DNA of 64,000 nt from contig CAKPDF010000004.1 of assembly GCA_934148535.1 (NCBI GenBank), forward strand, positions 1-64,000, in the 5' to 3' direction. Shown one piece after another: positions 8,722 to 17,927 of this stretch. The notes under the pieces are model-generated. The model was not told the DNA's origin. It saw nothing but the letters and a program-made list of their open reading frames with translations, and did no database searches. This DNA comes from an uncultured Bacilli bacterium. Its GTDB lineage: Bacteria > Bacillota_I > Bacilli_A > RF39 > UBA660. Made by a program: the position numbers and the translations under genes. Numbering within the stretch: the first letter of the stretch is position 1; the number at the start of each line of letters is the position of its first letter.

Positions 8722-9321
8722 ATGAAAAAAGCAACATTCACAAATAGACTATTAGCGTATCTTATAGATAGTATAATTGTATTATTAGTATCATCTCCAA
8801 TAGCAATTTGCATTCACAAAAATATATTCCTGAAACAAGACTTAGAACATGAATTAAAAACTATAACTAAAGAATATACAAATCAAAATATAGACATGAA
8901 TACATACTTAGAAAAAACTCAAGATTTAAACTACCAAATACAAAAAGAATCTTTATCAACAAACGTTGTATATTTAATAGTAAGCATAATATACTATGTT
9001 GTATTCCAATATCTAAATAAAGGACAAACATTAGGTAAAAAATTACTTAAAATTAAAGTAGTAAATAAAGAAGGTAATACCCCTAGTTTATATCAAATGA
9101 TATTAAGAACATTTATAACAAATCAAATATTTACATATTTAGTAACAATATTATTAGTATTATTAGCAACCAAAGAACAATTTTTATCATTATATCAGAC
9201 ATTAAATTCATTAGCAACGATATTTATAATAGTATCAGCATTAATGATTTTATATACAAATAATTTACAAGGCCTACACGATAAAATGGCCAAAACATTA
9301 GTAGTGAAAGAAGGAAATTAA
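8722..9321 (+). CDS. RDD family membrane protein
   Basis: This 199-residue protein begins with the RDD pattern (FTNRLLAYLIDSIIVLL) and has about four predicted membrane segments. A charged loop (about 45-75) follows the first helix. GQTLGKKLLKIKVV, typical of RDD proteins, follows the second. The N-terminal Arg and Asp are present. The biochemical role is unknown for most of the family; some are proposed ion or solute exchangers. RBS GGTGAT precedes ATG 8722, and lysS starts one base after its stop, so the two are co-expressed. Confidence 0.8.
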   Translation: MKKATFTNRLLAYLIDSIIVLLVSSPIAICIHKNIFLKQDLEHELKTITKEYTNQNIDMNTYLEKTQDLNYQIQKESLSTNVVYLIVSIIYYVVFQYLNKGQTLGKKLLKIKVVNKEGNTPSLYQMILRTFITNQIFTYLVTILLVLLATKEQFLSLYQTLNSLATIFIIVSALMILYTNNLQGLHDKMAKTLVVKEGN

Positions 9322-9322
9322 T

Positions 9323-11227
9323 ATGAATAATTATACAGAACAAGAATTAGTAAGAAGAGAAAAATTAAAAGAAATATCATCAGTTTGTAACCCATACCCA
9401 GAAAAGTATGAAATAACACATGAGTTAAAAGAAGCAAGAAAGCTAAATGATGGAGAAGAAAATGTAAAAATAGCAGGAAGAATAGTATTCATGCGTAAAA
9501 TGGGAAAATTAAGTTTCGTAAAAATAAGAAACATAGAAGCAGATATGCAATTAGAATTTAAAATAGACCTATTAGGAGAAGATAATTATAAATTCTTTAA
9601 ATCAAATATTGATACAGGAGACTTTATAGGGGCAGAAGGAGAAATATTTACAACTCAAACTGGAGAAAAAACTCTAAGAGTACATAAGTTTCAATTTTTA
9701 GGAAAAGCGTTAAAACCATTACCAGAGAAATTCCATGGCCTAGCAGATCAAGAAATGAAATACAGAAATAGATATGTAGATTTAATAATGAATGAAGATG
9801 CTAGATATAGATTTTTATTTAGAAGCAAATTAATTTGGGAAATAAGAAAGTTTTTAACAGAAAAAGGATATATCGAAATAGAAACACCTGTTCTAAACAA
9901 TAAAGCATCAGGTGCCTTAGCAAAACCATTTATAACTCATCATAATGCCCTAGATATAGACCTATACTTAAGAATAGCGCCAGAAACATATTTAAAAAGA
10001 GCTATAGTAGGTGGATTTACAAAAGTATTTGAATTTGCTAGATGCTTTAGAAATGAAGGAATGGATGCAACTCATTTACAAGATTTTACAATGCTAGAAG
10101 GTTATGGTGCTTACCTAAACTATAAAGATAATATGAAGTTTATGCAAGAAATGTTACAAACAGTAATATATAATTTATTTGGAAAATTAGAAATAACAAT
10201 AGATGATAAAGTAGTAGACATTTCTGGAAACTGGCCTAGTATTTCAATGAGAGATTTAATCTTAAAATATTGTCCAATAGATATTAAGGAATATGATACT
10301 AAAGAAAAACTATTACAAAAAATTAAAGAAGAAAAATTAGAAATAGATAGTGAAACTCCATTAGAAGATTTAGGATATGGTAATCTAGTAGACCAATTAT
10401 ACAAAAAAGTAGCAAGACCACATATAATAGAGCCAATATTCCTAACAGAGCATCCAATTAGCCTATCACCATTAGCAAGAGCAAACGATGATAATAAAGA
10501 ACTTACAGATAGATTCCAATTAGTAATAAATGGTGCTGAAATCATTAATGCATACTCTGAATTAGTAGATCCACAAGAACAAGAAAGAAGATTAATAGAG
10601 CAAGCAGAATTAAAGAGTAATGGTGATGATGAAGCAATGATGATGGATAAAGATTACATAAGTGCAATGGAATATGGAATGCCACCAATTTCTGGATGGG
10701 GAGTAGGAATTGATAGATTAACTCAAATATTAACTAATGCTCAAAATATTAAAGACTGCGTAATGTTCCCATTAATGAAACCAGAAGATTATGACAATAA
10801 AACAGTTAATGTAACTAAAACTATTTCAAAGCCAGTAGAAAAAATTGACTTTTCAAATGTTAAAATTGAACCTTTATTTGAAGAAACAGTTGATTTTGAT
10901 ACTTTTGCTAAATCAGATTTTAGAGCAGTAAAAGTTAAAGAATGTATTGCAGTACCAAAGAGTAATAAATTATTACAATTTACACTTGATGATGGTACAG
11001 GAAATGATAGAACAATACTTTCTGGAATTCATGCATATTACGAACCAGAAGAATTAGTTGGTAAAACACTTATTGCCATTACAAATCTTCCACCAAAAAA
11101 AATGATGGGAATTGAATCTTGCGGTATGTTGCTTTCAGCAGTAAATAACCTTAAGGATTCAGAAGAAGAAGAGCTACATCTTATAATGATAGATGAGCAT
11201 ATTCCAGCAGGTGCAAAATTATATTAA
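9323..11227 (+). CDS. lysS: Class II lysyl-tRNA synthetase with C-terminal tRNA-binding domain
   Basis: The enzyme charges tRNA-Lys. Residues 1-150 are the OB-fold anticodon-binding domain and about 155-495 the class II catalytic core, with motif 2 (FRNEGMDATHLQDFTMLEGY) and motif 3 (GWGVGIDRLTQ). At 634 residues it is about 135 longer than normal LysRS. The extra part (525-634) is a Trbp111/EMAP-II-like tRNA-binding domain: DFRAVKVKECIAVPKSNKLL, then GIHAYYEPEELVGK, then ITNLPPKKMMGIESCGMLL. This domain is usually found at the C-terminus of MetRS. The reading frame is continuous, so it is a true fusion. A terminator follows. Confidence 0.95.
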   Translation: MNNYTEQELVRREKLKEISSVCNPYPEKYEITHELKEARKLNDGEENVKIAGRIVFMRKMGKLSFVKIRNIEADMQLEFKIDLLGEDNYKFFKSNIDTGDFIGAEGEIFTTQTGEKTLRVHKFQFLGKALKPLPEKFHGLADQEMKYRNRYVDLIMNEDARYRFLFRSKLIWEIRKFLTEKGYIEIETPVLNNKASGALAKPFITHHNALDIDLYLRIAPETYLKRAIVGGFTKVFEFARCFRNEGMDATHLQDFTMLEGYGAYLNYKDNMKFMQEMLQTVIYNLFGKLEITIDDKVVDISGNWPSISMRDLILKYCPIDIKEYDTKEKLLQKIKEEKLEIDSETPLEDLGYGNLVDQLYKKVARPHIIEPIFLTEHPISLSPLARANDDNKELTDRFQLVINGAEIINAYSELVDPQEQERRLIEQAELKSNGDDEAMMMDKDYISAMEYGMPPISGWGVGIDRLTQILTNAQNIKDCVMFPLMKPEDYDNKTVNVTKTISKPVEKIDFSNVKIEPLFEETVDFDTFAKSDFRAVKVKECIAVPKSNKLLQFTLDDGTGNDRTILSGIHAYYEPEELVGKTLIAITNLPPKKMMGIESCGMLLSAVNNLKDSEEEELHLIMIDEHIPAGAKLY

Positions 11228-11243
11228 AATAATAATAAAAAAA

Positions 11244-11276
11244 TCCGCTAGTGCTATTATAAAGCTAAGCGGTTTT
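11244..11276 (+). terminator. Terminator after lysS
   Basis: CCGCTAG pairs with CTAAGCGG with a one-base bulge, followed by TTTTT. Confidence 0.7.
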
Positions 11277-11341
11277 TCTAATATATATAATAAAGATACA
11301 AAACAGATACATTTGTATAATATACTAAAAAAGGTGATATA

Positions 11342-12001
11342 ATGTTAAAAATATTAGTAGTAGAAGATGAAGTAAGTATAGCAAATTTATTAAAATTAAC
11401 TCTTTCAAAAGAAGGATATATAGTAAAGATAGCTGAAGATGGTTTAGTAGCAACTAACATAATAGATGAAGAACAGTTTGATTTAATACTTCTAGATATA
11501 ATGATACCAAAAATAGATGGATTTGAATTGCTTCCATATATAAAAGAAAAAGAAATTCCAGTAATATTCACAACAGCAATATCTGATATTAATAGTAAAC
11601 TAAAAGGATTCAATCTAGGAGCAGATGATTATATAACAAAACCATTTGAAATAAAAGAACTATTAGCAAGAGTAAGAGTAGTATTAAGAAGAAACAATAA
11701 ACTAGAAACAAAATATAAATATAAAAATATAGAAATAGATTACCAATCAAGAACAGTAAAAAAAGATGGGAAGGTTGTAAGTTTAACAAAAAAAGAATAT
11801 GACCTATTAATATTACTTATTCAAAACAAAAATGTTGCTCTCTATAGAGAAATAATATATGAAAGATTATGGAATGATGAATATGATAAAGATACAAGAA
11901 CAGTAGATTTACACATCCAAAGAATTAGAAAAAAATTAAATCTAGAAAAAGAAATAGAAACTATTTTTAAAATAGGATATCGCTTTACAGAAAGAATATG
12001 A
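11342..12001 (+). CDS. OmpR/PhoB family response regulator
   Basis: This 219-residue DNA-binding response regulator has a receiver domain (1-115). Its acidic pocket is EDE (8-10), the phospho-acceptor is Asp52 in LLLDIMIPKIDG, and the switch region has TTAIS and the Lys in DDYITKPF. The C-terminal winged helix (about 125-219) contains LTKKEYDLLILL and DTRTVDLHIQRIRKKL. The stop overlaps the start of the histidine kinase (ATGA), so they form a matched pair. The next genes encode membrane or secreted proteins and may be part of its regulon. It is not an obvious WalR. Confidence 0.94.
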   Translation: MLKILVVEDEVSIANLLKLTLSKEGYIVKIAEDGLVATNIIDEEQFDLILLDIMIPKIDGFELLPYIKEKEIPVIFTTAISDINSKLKGFNLGADDYITKPFEIKELLARVRVVLRRNNKLETKYKYKNIEIDYQSRTVKKDGKVVSLTKKEYDLLILLIQNKNVALYREIIYERLWNDEYDKDTRTVDLHIQRIRKKLNLEKEIETIFKIGYRFTERI

Positions 12002-13380
12002 AATTTAGTTTTAAAATATTTATCTATTCATTATTATTAATCATAATTTCAGTAAATTTAGGAGGTTTCTTTATTATTAAAAATACCCATGAAAATAATC
12101 TCCAAAAAGCAATATCAGACGCTAAAGAAAATAACAAACTATTAGTAACACTATACTACAATACTATTAATATTTCTAATAATAACCAAATACAAACAAT
12201 CTACTTTACCAATATATTAAAAAATATTATTCCAAATAGTAAAGTATATTTTATAAATGAAAATGATTTTAAACAAACAAAAAAAACATCATTTGTAAGT
12301 AATTTATCATTAAACGAACAAGATTACAAAATTCAAAGAAGTGATAGTAGTACAGCAATTATAGTAATAAGTAAAGTACAAGGTATAAATGAAAAAATAT
12401 ATATAGAAACAATAACAAATATTACAGATATATATAATCTAAGAATTAAAAATTATCACACATATATAATATACACTGTCATGATTTCTCTAATTAGTGC
12501 GTTAATACTGTGGTTTCTATCTCTTCATTTAACTAAACCATTAAAACAATTAACAAAATTAACAGAAAATTTTAATCAAGGAAAGTTTTCTAAAACAATT
12601 AATATTTCAAAAAGCAATAATTTTTCTCAAGAGTTTTTCTTATTAGCGGTATCATATAACAAAATGACAAATAAAGTAAATGATTATACAGACAAATTAA
12701 CAGAATATGGAAAAAGACAAGAAGAATTTGTTTCAAAATTTTCTCATGAATTAAAAACACCACTAACCTCAATAATTGGATATGCAGATTATCTAAAAAC
12801 ATATAAAGTAGAAAAAGACGAATTATTAGAAATAGCAAATTACATATCGAAAGAAGGAAAAAGATTGGAAGATTTATCATTACATCTTTTAGAATTAAAT
12901 ATGTTAAAAAAAGAACAAATAAAATTATCAATAGTTTCCTCAAAAAAATTCTTTTATGAATTTAATCTATCTCTAAAAAACTTAACAAAAAACTATAACG
13001 TAAAACTAATAGAAGATATAGAAGAAAAAAATATTTTAATTGAACCATCATTAATGAAAAGTCTAATTTACAACTTAGTTGACAATGCCTGTAAATCAGA
13101 TACAGACAAAGTGTTAATAATTGGTAAAGTTAAAAATAAGAAGTATGAAATAACTATAAAAGATTACGGAAAAGGAATACCAAAAGAAGATATATCCAAA
13201 ATAACAGAACCATTTTATATGGTAGATAAATCTAGAGCAAGAAAGCAAGGAGGTTCAGGACTAGGATTATCAATAGTAAAAGAAATTGCTAATTTACATA
13301 ATAGTGATCTAATAATAGAAAGTACTATAAATAAAGGAACTAGTATTAAAATAAAATTGGAGGTGTCAAATGAAAAATAA
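11998..13380 (+). CDS. Membrane sensor histidine kinase
   Basis: This 460-residue kinase is the partner of the regulator just upstream. Two membrane helices (about 7-28 and 155-176) frame an extracellular sensor of about 125 residues with no family I recognise. A HAMP linker follows (LTKPLKQLTKLTENF), then the H-box FSHELKTPLTS with His250. The ATPase boxes are N (LVDNACKSD), G1 (DYGKGIP), F (EPFYMVDKSRAR) and G2 (GGSGLGLSIV). No PAS domain is visible, unlike WalK. It overlaps the regulator by 4 bases and the next gene by 11. Confidence 0.94.
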   Translation: MKFSFKIFIYSLLLIIISVNLGGFFIIKNTHENNLQKAISDAKENNKLLVTLYYNTINISNNNQIQTIYFTNILKNIIPNSKVYFINENDFKQTKKTSFVSNLSLNEQDYKIQRSDSSTAIIVISKVQGINEKIYIETITNITDIYNLRIKNYHTYIIYTVMISLISALILWFLSLHLTKPLKQLTKLTENFNQGKFSKTINISKSNNFSQEFFLLAVSYNKMTNKVNDYTDKLTEYGKRQEEFVSKFSHELKTPLTSIIGYADYLKTYKVEKDELLEIANYISKEGKRLEDLSLHLLELNMLKKEQIKLSIVSSKKFFYEFNLSLKNLTKNYNVKLIEDIEEKNILIEPSLMKSLIYNLVDNACKSDTDKVLIIGKVKNKKYEITIKDYGKGIPKEDISKITEPFYMVDKSRARKQGGSGLGLSIVKEIANLHNSDLIIESTINKGTSIKIKLEVSNEK

Positions 13381-14026
13381 TAAAATAAAAAACATATTTA
13401 TTATATTATTAATAGTTATTACTATAATTATTTGTATTTTATTACCTAAAATATATTTTAAATACTATGACAAAATAGAACTAAAAAATACTAAAGAAAA
13501 ATTAAATTTAGATACCCTAGAAACAAAAAATATTTCTATTGAAAAACAAAGCGAAATTCTAAAAAGTGAAGAAACAAAATATTTGTATTTTCCATCAGAT
13601 AACAAAACAAATTATATAGAAGAAATAAATTTAATAGCAAAAGAAAGTAATAAAATAGACAAACAATTAGGACATTTTATAGAAAAATTAAGTAATTATA
13701 CTTATGAAGAAGTAGATAATTATGAGGAAGAAAAAGTATTTGTAAGTATTTCAAATGAAGAATATTTCTTATTAAAAATATTAAGATTTTCTACAGAAGA
13801 TATTAATATAAATATAATTATGAATTCAAAAACAAATAAAATATTATATTTCTATTCAAATGGAATATATATAGATAACGATAATATAAAAAAACAATAT
13901 CAAAATTATTTGCAACTGAAAAATGATGAATTAATTACATATAAAAAAGAAGAAAAAAACTTATATTTTTCAGTTATAGAAACAGATGTAAATTATATAG
14001 AAAATAGTATTAATTATACAAGTTAG
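13370..14026 (+). CDS. Hypothetical membrane-anchored protein linked to the two-component system
   Basis: This 218-residue protein has one N-terminal membrane helix (about 7-28) and an extracellular domain rich in Lys, Glu and Asn. I recognise no family. The ATG lies inside the 3' end of the kinase gene behind a good GGAGG, so translation is probably coupled. That position fits an accessory protein that senses or modulates the kinase on the outer face of the membrane, as WalH/WalI do for WalK, but that comparison is about position only. Confidence 0.75.
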   Translation: MKNNKIKNIFIILLIVITIIICILLPKIYFKYYDKIELKNTKEKLNLDTLETKNISIEKQSEILKSEETKYLYFPSDNKTNYIEEINLIAKESNKIDKQLGHFIEKLSNYTYEEVDNYEEEKVFVSISNEEYFLLKILRFSTEDININIIMNSKTNKILYFYSNGIYIDNDNIKKQYQNYLQLKNDELITYKKEEKNLYFSVIETDVNYIENSINYTS

Positions 14027-14099
14027 ATACAATTATATAATATAATGAAAATAACTAAACAATATATGTTATAATAAATTTATATAATAGGTGATTAAA

Positions 14100-15017
14100 T
14101 TGAAAAAGAAAAAAATAATATTAATTTCTATTATTGGTATAAATATAATAATATTTATATACCAAATAATAAATTATAATCTCTTAGCAATCAACTATAA
14201 AAAAGAGAAACATGAACTAGCAAAAATTCCAAATTATTTAGAAAAAATAAAAGAAATAGAATCTGAACTAGTAATAAAAGATGATATAGACATAGAAGAT
14301 AGAATTAGTTTATTAGAAAAAGAGAAAAAAGATGCTGAAGAATTAACATCACTACTCAATATAGATATAGAAAACTTAACTAAAAAAAATAAAGATGCTG
14401 AAGAACAACTAGCAAAAATAAAAGAAGAAAGAAATAATAGAGTGCTACTAAATACAATTACATATCATCAATATCCAAATTATCCAACCGGTTGCGAAAT
14501 AATATCTTTATATATATTATTAAAATATTACAAAGTAGAAGTAACTCCCGAAGAACTAGTAAAAAACATTAATAAAGGAACATTACCATACAAAGAAAAT
14601 GATACATACTATGGAAGTAATCCTGAAAAATATTTTATAGGAAACCCCAAACAAAGTTACAGTTATGGAACTTATAATGAGCCAATTAAACAATTAGCAG
14701 ATAAATATAAAAAGAATGCTATTAGTAAAACTAATTTTCCAGCAGAAAATATTTTTAACCTGTTAAAAGAAAATAGACCAGTAATAGTTTGGATAACAAT
14801 GAATCTAAAAAAGCCATATATCAGTGCTACCTGGAATGATATAGAAGATGGTAGCAAAGTTAATTGGTATAGTGGAGAACATGCAGCAGTAGCAGTAGGA
14901 TACAACAAAGAAGAAATTATTCTATCAGATCCATATACAGGAAGTATAAGATACTTTAATAAAGATAAGTTTATTTCCGTATATAATGAATTAGGAAGTA
15001 GGGTGGTATATTATTAA
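14100..15017 (+). CDS. C39-like papain-fold secreted or membrane-anchored protein
   Basis: This roughly 305-residue protein starts with a membrane anchor (about 5-24), followed by a coiled coil (about 30-115, Glu/Lys rich). A papain-like domain of the C39_2 type forms the C-terminal half. Candidate catalytic residues are Cys in NYPTGCEI, His in GEHAAVAVGY and Asp in LSDPYTG. Such proteins are often peptidases or wall-associated hydrolases outside the cell. I chose the TTG at 14100 because AGGTGAT lies six bases upstream, the spacing used by other genes here; GTG 14091 lies inside that site. It follows the two-component operon. Confidence 0.75.
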   Translation: MKKKKIILISIIGINIIIFIYQIINYNLLAINYKKEKHELAKIPNYLEKIKEIESELVIKDDIDIEDRISLLEKEKKDAEELTSLLNIDIENLTKKNKDAEEQLAKIKEERNNRVLLNTITYHQYPNYPTGCEIISLYILLKYYKVEVTPEELVKNINKGTLPYKENDTYYGSNPEKYFIGNPKQSYSYGTYNEPIKQLADKYKKNAISKTNFPAENIFNLLKENRPVIVWITMNLKKPYISATWNDIEDGSKVNWYSGEHAAVAVGYNKEEIILSDPYTGSIRYFNKDKFISVYNELGSRVVYY

Positions 15018-15294
15018 ATCAAAATATTTAAAAATTGTCTTAACATTTACTCTTATATTTTCCTTGACAGCACTAAATATATACTTATATCAAAAAAATG
15101 AAAATATAAATAAACTAACAGAAACTATCAAAAAAGAAAATAGTTCAAGAACAAAATATCAAAAATATTATGAAAAAATAAAAGAGTTAAATCAAGACTT
15201 ATTAGCATTAAATTTAAAAAATAAAGAATTAGTAGATCAAAGCCAAGATTTAACTAACTCATTGGTAAAAACAGAAGAAGAAATAAATAAATAG
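15013..15294 (+). CDS. Small membrane-anchored coiled-coil protein, possible ATT start
   Basis: The first standard start codon in this frame is TTG at 15064, but it has no ribosome binding site and falls in the middle of a membrane helix. Reading upstream in frame gives a basic N-terminus and a full helix (KSKYLKIVLTFTLIFSLTAL). AGGGTGG lies before the ATT codons at 15010 and 15013. The simplest reading is initiation at ATT. The rest is a Lys/Glu/Asn-rich coiled coil with no known family. It overlaps the end of the C39-like gene by 5 bases, a typical coupled arrangement. Confidence 0.55.
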   Translation: MKSKYLKIVLTFTLIFSLTALNIYLYQKNENINKLTETIKKENSSRTKYQKYYEKIKELNQDLLALNLKNKELVDQSQDLTNSLVKTEEEINK

Positions 15295-15310
15295 GAATAG
15301 GAGAAAAATT

Positions 15311-16051
15311 ATGAAAAAGAAAAATCAAAACAATACAGGATTTTTAATAGCGCTACTATTAATTATCTTAGCAGGAGCAGTTATCTTTGCACTAGAAACA
15401 AATTATTTTAAAAATAAAGATTCTAAAGAGAATAAGTTCGATCAAATAAAAGAAAAAGAGAATTTAGAAAATGTATTAGATAATTATAATACTCCATTAA
15501 GTTCATTAATAATAAAGACAATTGTAGATAAATACAATAAAAGTGGAAAATATGAAATAATGAAAAATACCAATCTATTTTCGATAGAAGGTAATAAACA
15601 ATTTTTTGTATCAGAATATTTAATTGAAACAAACAAAAATGTATTTATTGTTTTAAATGGATTTAACAATGAAGTAGATAATACAGCAACTCCAACAGAT
15701 GATGCAACCATAGCGTATTCAAAAATAGATGACTTTAATAAAGCATACAAAGAAATATTTGATGAAGAATTTAAAATATCAAAAAAAGAAGTAAGTGCTT
15801 CAAATAATGAATATGATAAAAGTAATGAATATGTATATTATAACAACAAAAGAATAGGTACAAATGGAATGAAAGCAAATATCACATTAAATAACATAAC
15901 TTATGAAAATGATACATATAAAGCAAATGTTACCATTAGCTATAGCGATAGACTTAAAGAAGTGCTAAATTATGAAACCGATACAGCAGTTCTATCATAT
16001 GAAAAAGATAATGAAAAGATATATTTAACAGAGTTTACTATAAATAAGTAG
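15311..16051 (+). CDS. Hypothetical membrane-anchored extracellular protein
   Basis: This 246-residue protein has a basic N-terminus and one membrane helix (about 10-30), followed by an extracellular domain of about 200 residues. I recognise no family. The N-terminal layout matches that of its upstream neighbours. It is the last gene of the run that begins with the two-component system or with the C39-like gene, and it ends in a terminator. Confidence 0.75.
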   Translation: MKKKNQNNTGFLIALLLIILAGAVIFALETNYFKNKDSKENKFDQIKEKENLENVLDNYNTPLSSLIIKTIVDKYNKSGKYEIMKNTNLFSIEGNKQFFVSEYLIETNKNVFIVLNGFNNEVDNTATPTDDATIAYSKIDDFNKAYKEIFDEEFKISKKEVSASNNEYDKSNEYVYYNNKRIGTNGMKANITLNNITYENDTYKANVTISYSDRLKEVLNYETDTAVLSYEKDNEKIYLTEFTINK

Positions 16052-16063
16052 ACTCTTTTTTTC
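16030..16063 (+). terminator. Terminator of the 14.1-16.05 kb operon
   Basis: AGAGTTTACT pairs with AGTAGACTCT (10 bp, one wobble), followed by seven T. The stem begins inside the last gene and overlaps its stop. Confidence 0.75.
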
Positions 16064-16178
16064 TAAAAATATAATATAGTTAAAACCCACAAAAAACCAT
16101 TTTTGTAAACAGATAAGTAAAAATATAGTATTTTTTAATATAATGTACTATAATTACTATAAAGGAGGAAGAAAGAAA

Positions 16179-17795
16179 ATGAAAAAACACGGATTGACAA
16201 AAATCTTAGCAGTAATATTATTGGTTGTAGTACTACTTAGTTGGGTAGTAAAAGGAAGATCTGATGCAGTAGCACCAATAGCACTTGGAGATGTTGTAAT
16301 GAATTACTTCCAATCATTCTATTACTTTGATGTAATGCTATTTATTTTAGTAGTAGGTGGATTTTATGGATTATTAGAGCATGTTGATGGCTATAAAAAT
16401 CTAATTAGCAAAATTGCTAATGGTGCAAAAAAGAAAAAATTAGTAGTATTTATTATAACTATAGTTTTTGCTTTACTATCATCATTAGCAGGATTAAACC
16501 TAATACTATTAATATTCATTCCATTTGCAATTTCTTTAGTAATTGCCTTAGGATATGATAAAATAGTAGCATTATTCTCTACAGTAGGTGCTGTAGCAGT
16601 AGGAATGATAGGTGGAATATTTACAACTATTAGAATATCAAGTAGTTACTATGGAGTATCTTATACAACATATTCAGAATTAGTAGGATTAGAAGATAAA
16701 TGGGCTGCATTAATACCTAATATAATATTATTTGTATTAGCGCTTATAATACTAATAGTATTCTTAAATCTACGTATGAATAAAGTACAAGATCAAGATG
16801 AAGAAGCAGAAGAAAAAGAAGAAAAGAAAGTAACAAAGAAAGAAGAAATTAAAGAAGAAGTAAAAGTAGTTAAAGAAGAAACAAAAGCACCTAAGAAAGA
16901 AACAAAAACTACTAAAACTACAGACACTAAAACTAAAAAGAATACAACTTCAAAGAAAAAAGCACCCGCTAAAAGTACTAAGAAAACAACAAAGAAAAAT
17001 TTATCAGCTGCCAAGAAAGATGATACTATCGTAATTAAAAAGGATAAGAAAGGTAGAACATTACCACTAATAATAATTATGTTAGTACTACTAGTATTAT
17101 TAGTATTAGGTTACTTACCTTGGAATTCATTATTTGGTATCAGCGTATTTGATGATTTCCATACTTGGTTAACTGAGATAAAAATTGGAGATTATGCATT
17201 GTTTACAAGTATTATTTCTTCAAATATTACTGCATTTGGTAATTGGGCTAACTTAGGAAGCACATATATTATAGCAATGCTTCTAATAGTAGTAATTACA
17301 ATCATTATTAAATTTGTATATAAAATTAAATTTAATGATATATTTGATTATTATGCAGAAGGAATGAAAAAGACATTACCAGCAATCCTATTAATAATGT
17401 TAGCATACACAGTATTAGTATGTACATATAATAATGGATTTATGGAAACAATAATATCATCTGCTTCTGACGCCCTTGGAGATAATCCAGTGATAAATGC
17501 TCTAATAGCAATCGTTGGAAGTGTCCTAAATGTAGATATTCTATATGTATCACAAGGAATATTTGCTCCAATAGTAAATGCATTACCAGATACTGCGAAC
17601 TTAAAAGTATATGCCGTATTATTCCAAGGAATATATGGATTAGTTCAAATTATAGGACCAACAAGTATCCTAATGATTACTTGCCTATCTATATCTGATG
17701 TTTCATATAAAGATTGGTTTAAAAACATTTGGAAATTTGTATTAATATTACTATTAGCAGTATTTGCAGCAGCAATTATAGCAGGACTAATGTAA
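16179..17795 (+). CDS. YfcC/ArcD-like membrane transporter with Lys/Thr-rich loop
   Basis: This 538-residue polytopic protein has a hydrophobic N-half (about 8-198) and C-half (about 295-538). It resembles the YfcC/DcuC-type carboxylate and amino-acid transporters of the ion-transporter superfamily; the substrate cannot be read. The start is ATG 16179 behind AAAGGAGG. Between the halves (202-294) lies a strongly charged low-complexity loop, first Glu/Lys and then Lys/Thr/Ala, like a histone-H1 tail and not part of the core family. Loop polarity places it in the cytosol by the positive-inside rule. The gene is flanked by terminators and seems monocistronic. Confidence 0.7.
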   Translation: MKKHGLTKILAVILLVVVLLSWVVKGRSDAVAPIALGDVVMNYFQSFYYFDVMLFILVVGGFYGLLEHVDGYKNLISKIANGAKKKKLVVFIITIVFALLSSLAGLNLILLIFIPFAISLVIALGYDKIVALFSTVGAVAVGMIGGIFTTIRISSSYYGVSYTTYSELVGLEDKWAALIPNIILFVLALIILIVFLNLRMNKVQDQDEEAEEKEEKKVTKKEEIKEEVKVVKEETKAPKKETKTTKTTDTKTKKNTTSKKKAPAKSTKKTTKKNLSAAKKDDTIVIKKDKKGRTLPLIIIMLVLLVLLVLGYLPWNSLFGISVFDDFHTWLTEIKIGDYALFTSIISSNITAFGNWANLGSTYIIAMLLIVVITIIIKFVYKIKFNDIFDYYAEGMKKTLPAILLIMLAYTVLVCTYNNGFMETIISSASDALGDNPVINALIAIVGSVLNVDILYVSQGIFAPIVNALPDTANLKVYAVLFQGIYGLVQIIGPTSILMITCLSISDVSYKDWFKNIWKFVLILLLAVFAAAIIAGLM

Positions 17796-17802
17796 TTTAA
17801 TA

Positions 17803-17832
17803 AAGACTATACAACAGTATGGTCTTTTTTTT
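17803..17832 (+). terminator. Terminator after the transporter gene
   Basis: AAGACTATAC (17803-17812) pairs with GTATGGTCTT (17817-17826) around an AACA loop, followed by a long T-run. Confidence 0.85.
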
Positions 17833-17851
17833 GTAAAATGAGATATAATTA

Positions 17852-17880
17852 TTTTCAAAAAAAAATTTAAGTGATATAAT
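17852..17880 (+). promoter_or_regulatory. Promoter of the FIST-ALDH pair
   Basis: TTTTCA (17852-17857), a 17-bp spacer and TATAAT (17875-17880). The spacer ends in AAGTGA, the same extension found at the suf promoter. Confidence 0.6.
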
Positions 17881-17927
17881 TTAATTATAATACGAAAGGG
17901 TATTATTGATTAAAAAGGAGGAAATTT

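Noticed and set aside
11342..13380. WalRK identity for the OmpR-type system
   Set aside because: The kinase lacks the PAS domain of WalK, and the genes are not next to walJ, so I left them unnamed.
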